Below are positions 63,281 to 64,000 of a stretch of DNA of 64,000 nucleotides, in pieces. The stretch lies in the NCBI GenBank assembly GCA_030427805.1, contig JAUICP010000005.1, positions 248,001 to 312,000 on the forward strand, read 5' to 3'. The notes beneath the pieces were generated by a model that did no database searches, was not told where the DNA came from, and saw only the letters and a list, made by a program, of their open reading frames with translations. The first letter of the stretch is position 1. Every line of letters starts with the position of its first letter. This DNA is from Bdellovibrionia bacterium (GTDB lineage Bacteria > Bdellovibrionota > Bdellovibrionia > Bdellovibrionales > JAGQZY01). Both the position numbers and the translations under genes were made by a program.

Positions 63281-64000
63281 ATGGCCAGCCAAAGTCAGAC
63301 TCAAACAGCAAGTCATACATCCGTCGCAACCGACCTCTTCGACAGTAAATTGTGGATTAAAAACCCGCTTTTCGATTTACTTTTCGTCTCGGGCGGAGCT
63401 TTTTTCACTCTCCTCGTCGCGGCCGCAAGCTTTCAATTTCCAGAATTTTTACCGATTTTCTTTTGGATTTGGATTATTGGTTTTGAAGGCTCTCATTTCT
63501 GGGCCACTTTTTCGCGAACCTACGTCGACCCTGAGTATCGCAGTAAAAACAAAACACTTCTCTTTGGTAGTCTTATCTTCTTCCTATTGCCCGGCATAGC
63601 TATTGGGCTCAACCAGAGCCAGTCTCATATCGACTTTGCCCTTCTCTACGGATTTTTTATCTTTGTCTGGTCACTTTACCACAATGCAAGACAGCACTTC
63701 GGTTTTTTATCCATTTACTCGAAAAAGGCTGAGCTTCCAGACGAATTGAAATTAAAAATGACTCGAAGCCTTTACCTGGCCGTTGGCGCGGCACAGGTTT
63801 ACTTCTTGCTAAATTTTAAGATTCAAAGCGCATTCGGTCTGGCTGGGGCCTCAGAAATAAATCCAAGTCTTGGATTCTTGATAGAGAGCCTACCTCTTTA
63901 CTTTAGCATTGGCGTTTTTGCCTATTTGATTGTTCTTACATGGGGAGCTGTTAAATACGTGGGCAAGCAAAGTCTCGTGAGCCTTTACTACATTTTTGTC
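63281..64000 (+). CDS. Integral membrane protein with His-rich motifs (partial, runs off window)
   Basis: 240 codons to the window end, open with no stop. An AGGGAGG site lies 5 nt before the ATG. Ser/Thr/Gln-rich N-terminus, then at least five hydrophobic helices. Conserved-looking polar motifs lie in the loops or helices: 'GFEGSHFWATFSRTY' and 'LYHNARQHFGF', each with His. These suggest a metal or haem role, but no family is recognised. Confidence 0.65.
   Translation, partial: MASQSQTQTASHTSVATDLFDSKLWIKNPLFDLLFVSGGAFFTLLVAAASFQFPEFLPIFFWIWIIGFEGSHFWATFSRTYVDPEYRSKNKTLLFGSLIFFLLPGIAIGLNQSQSHIDFALLYGFFIFVWSLYHNARQHFGFLSIYSKKAELPDELKLKMTRSLYLAVGAAQVYFLLNFKIQSAFGLAGASEINPSLGFLIESLPLYFSIGVFAYLIVLTWGAVKYVGKQSLVSLYYIFV

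Overview
The window looks like chromosomal DNA from a Bdellovibrionota-type bacterium (Bdellovibrio relatives). This is inferred from several signal peptides that end in the 'FQNC(G)' pattern seen in that group, from the many secreted hydrolases and lipoproteins, from moderate GC content, and from frequent GTG/TTG starts. No rRNA, tRNA, CRISPR array, phage or IS element could be supported. Genes are tightly packed, and many neighbours overlap by 1-30 nt.

Layout. 1-4170: end of an outer-membrane barrel gene, a LamG-like envelope protein, and an envelope operon (YfgM-like TPR protein, BamB, small lipoprotein). 4259-10250: a tandem cyclic-nucleotide-binding protein and an acyl-CoA catabolism island (BKACE/DUF849, carboxylase beta subunit, acyl-CoA dehydrogenase, an SDR without its catalytic Tyr). 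10239-13660: apt, small envelope proteins, FMN reductase, CWC zinc protein and GNAT. 13677-23486: secreted hydrolases: a trypsin-like protease, a MepA-type murein endopeptidase on a long acidic stalk, an unknown exported protein, and a 1461-residue subtilisin with a Pro-Thr stalk and about nine Ig-like domains. 24087-27635: a DUF1588-like cytochrome c / lipoprotein / Tat-exported DUF1501-like operon. 28147-31561: an outer-membrane barrel and a large lipoprotein, then rpmF. 32270-38300: a lipoprotein esterase, an ALDH and FMN-glutamate-synthase-like pair, and Hsp20 with an aromatic-rich partner. 38450-42486: CheX, CheY and a CheA-like kinase with no visible CheW/MCP. 42619-44290: a secreted glutaminase-like thiol enzyme overlapping an exported peptide-deformylase homologue. 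44602-47838: an XRE regulator and small unknowns.

Most notable region: 47900-55814, six leftward genes overlapping by 1-4 nt: barrel protein, NfrB-like glycosyltransferase, GH26-like hydrolase, DUF2334 deacetylase-like protein, unknown exported protein, WecB. The NfrB resemblance together with WecB (which makes UDP-ManNAc) suggests an N4-glycan-receptor-like (Nfr-type) ManNAc exopolysaccharide pathway. The NfrB homologue lacks the C-terminal c-di-GMP-sensing module of the E. coli protein, and the operon adds its own glycan-editing enzymes. A second glycan cluster follows (57735-60728: YdjC deacetylase, GT-B glycosyltransferase, two methyltransferases). The window ends with a decayed endonuclease/phosphatase gene, a radical SAM protein, and a membrane protein cut by the window edge.
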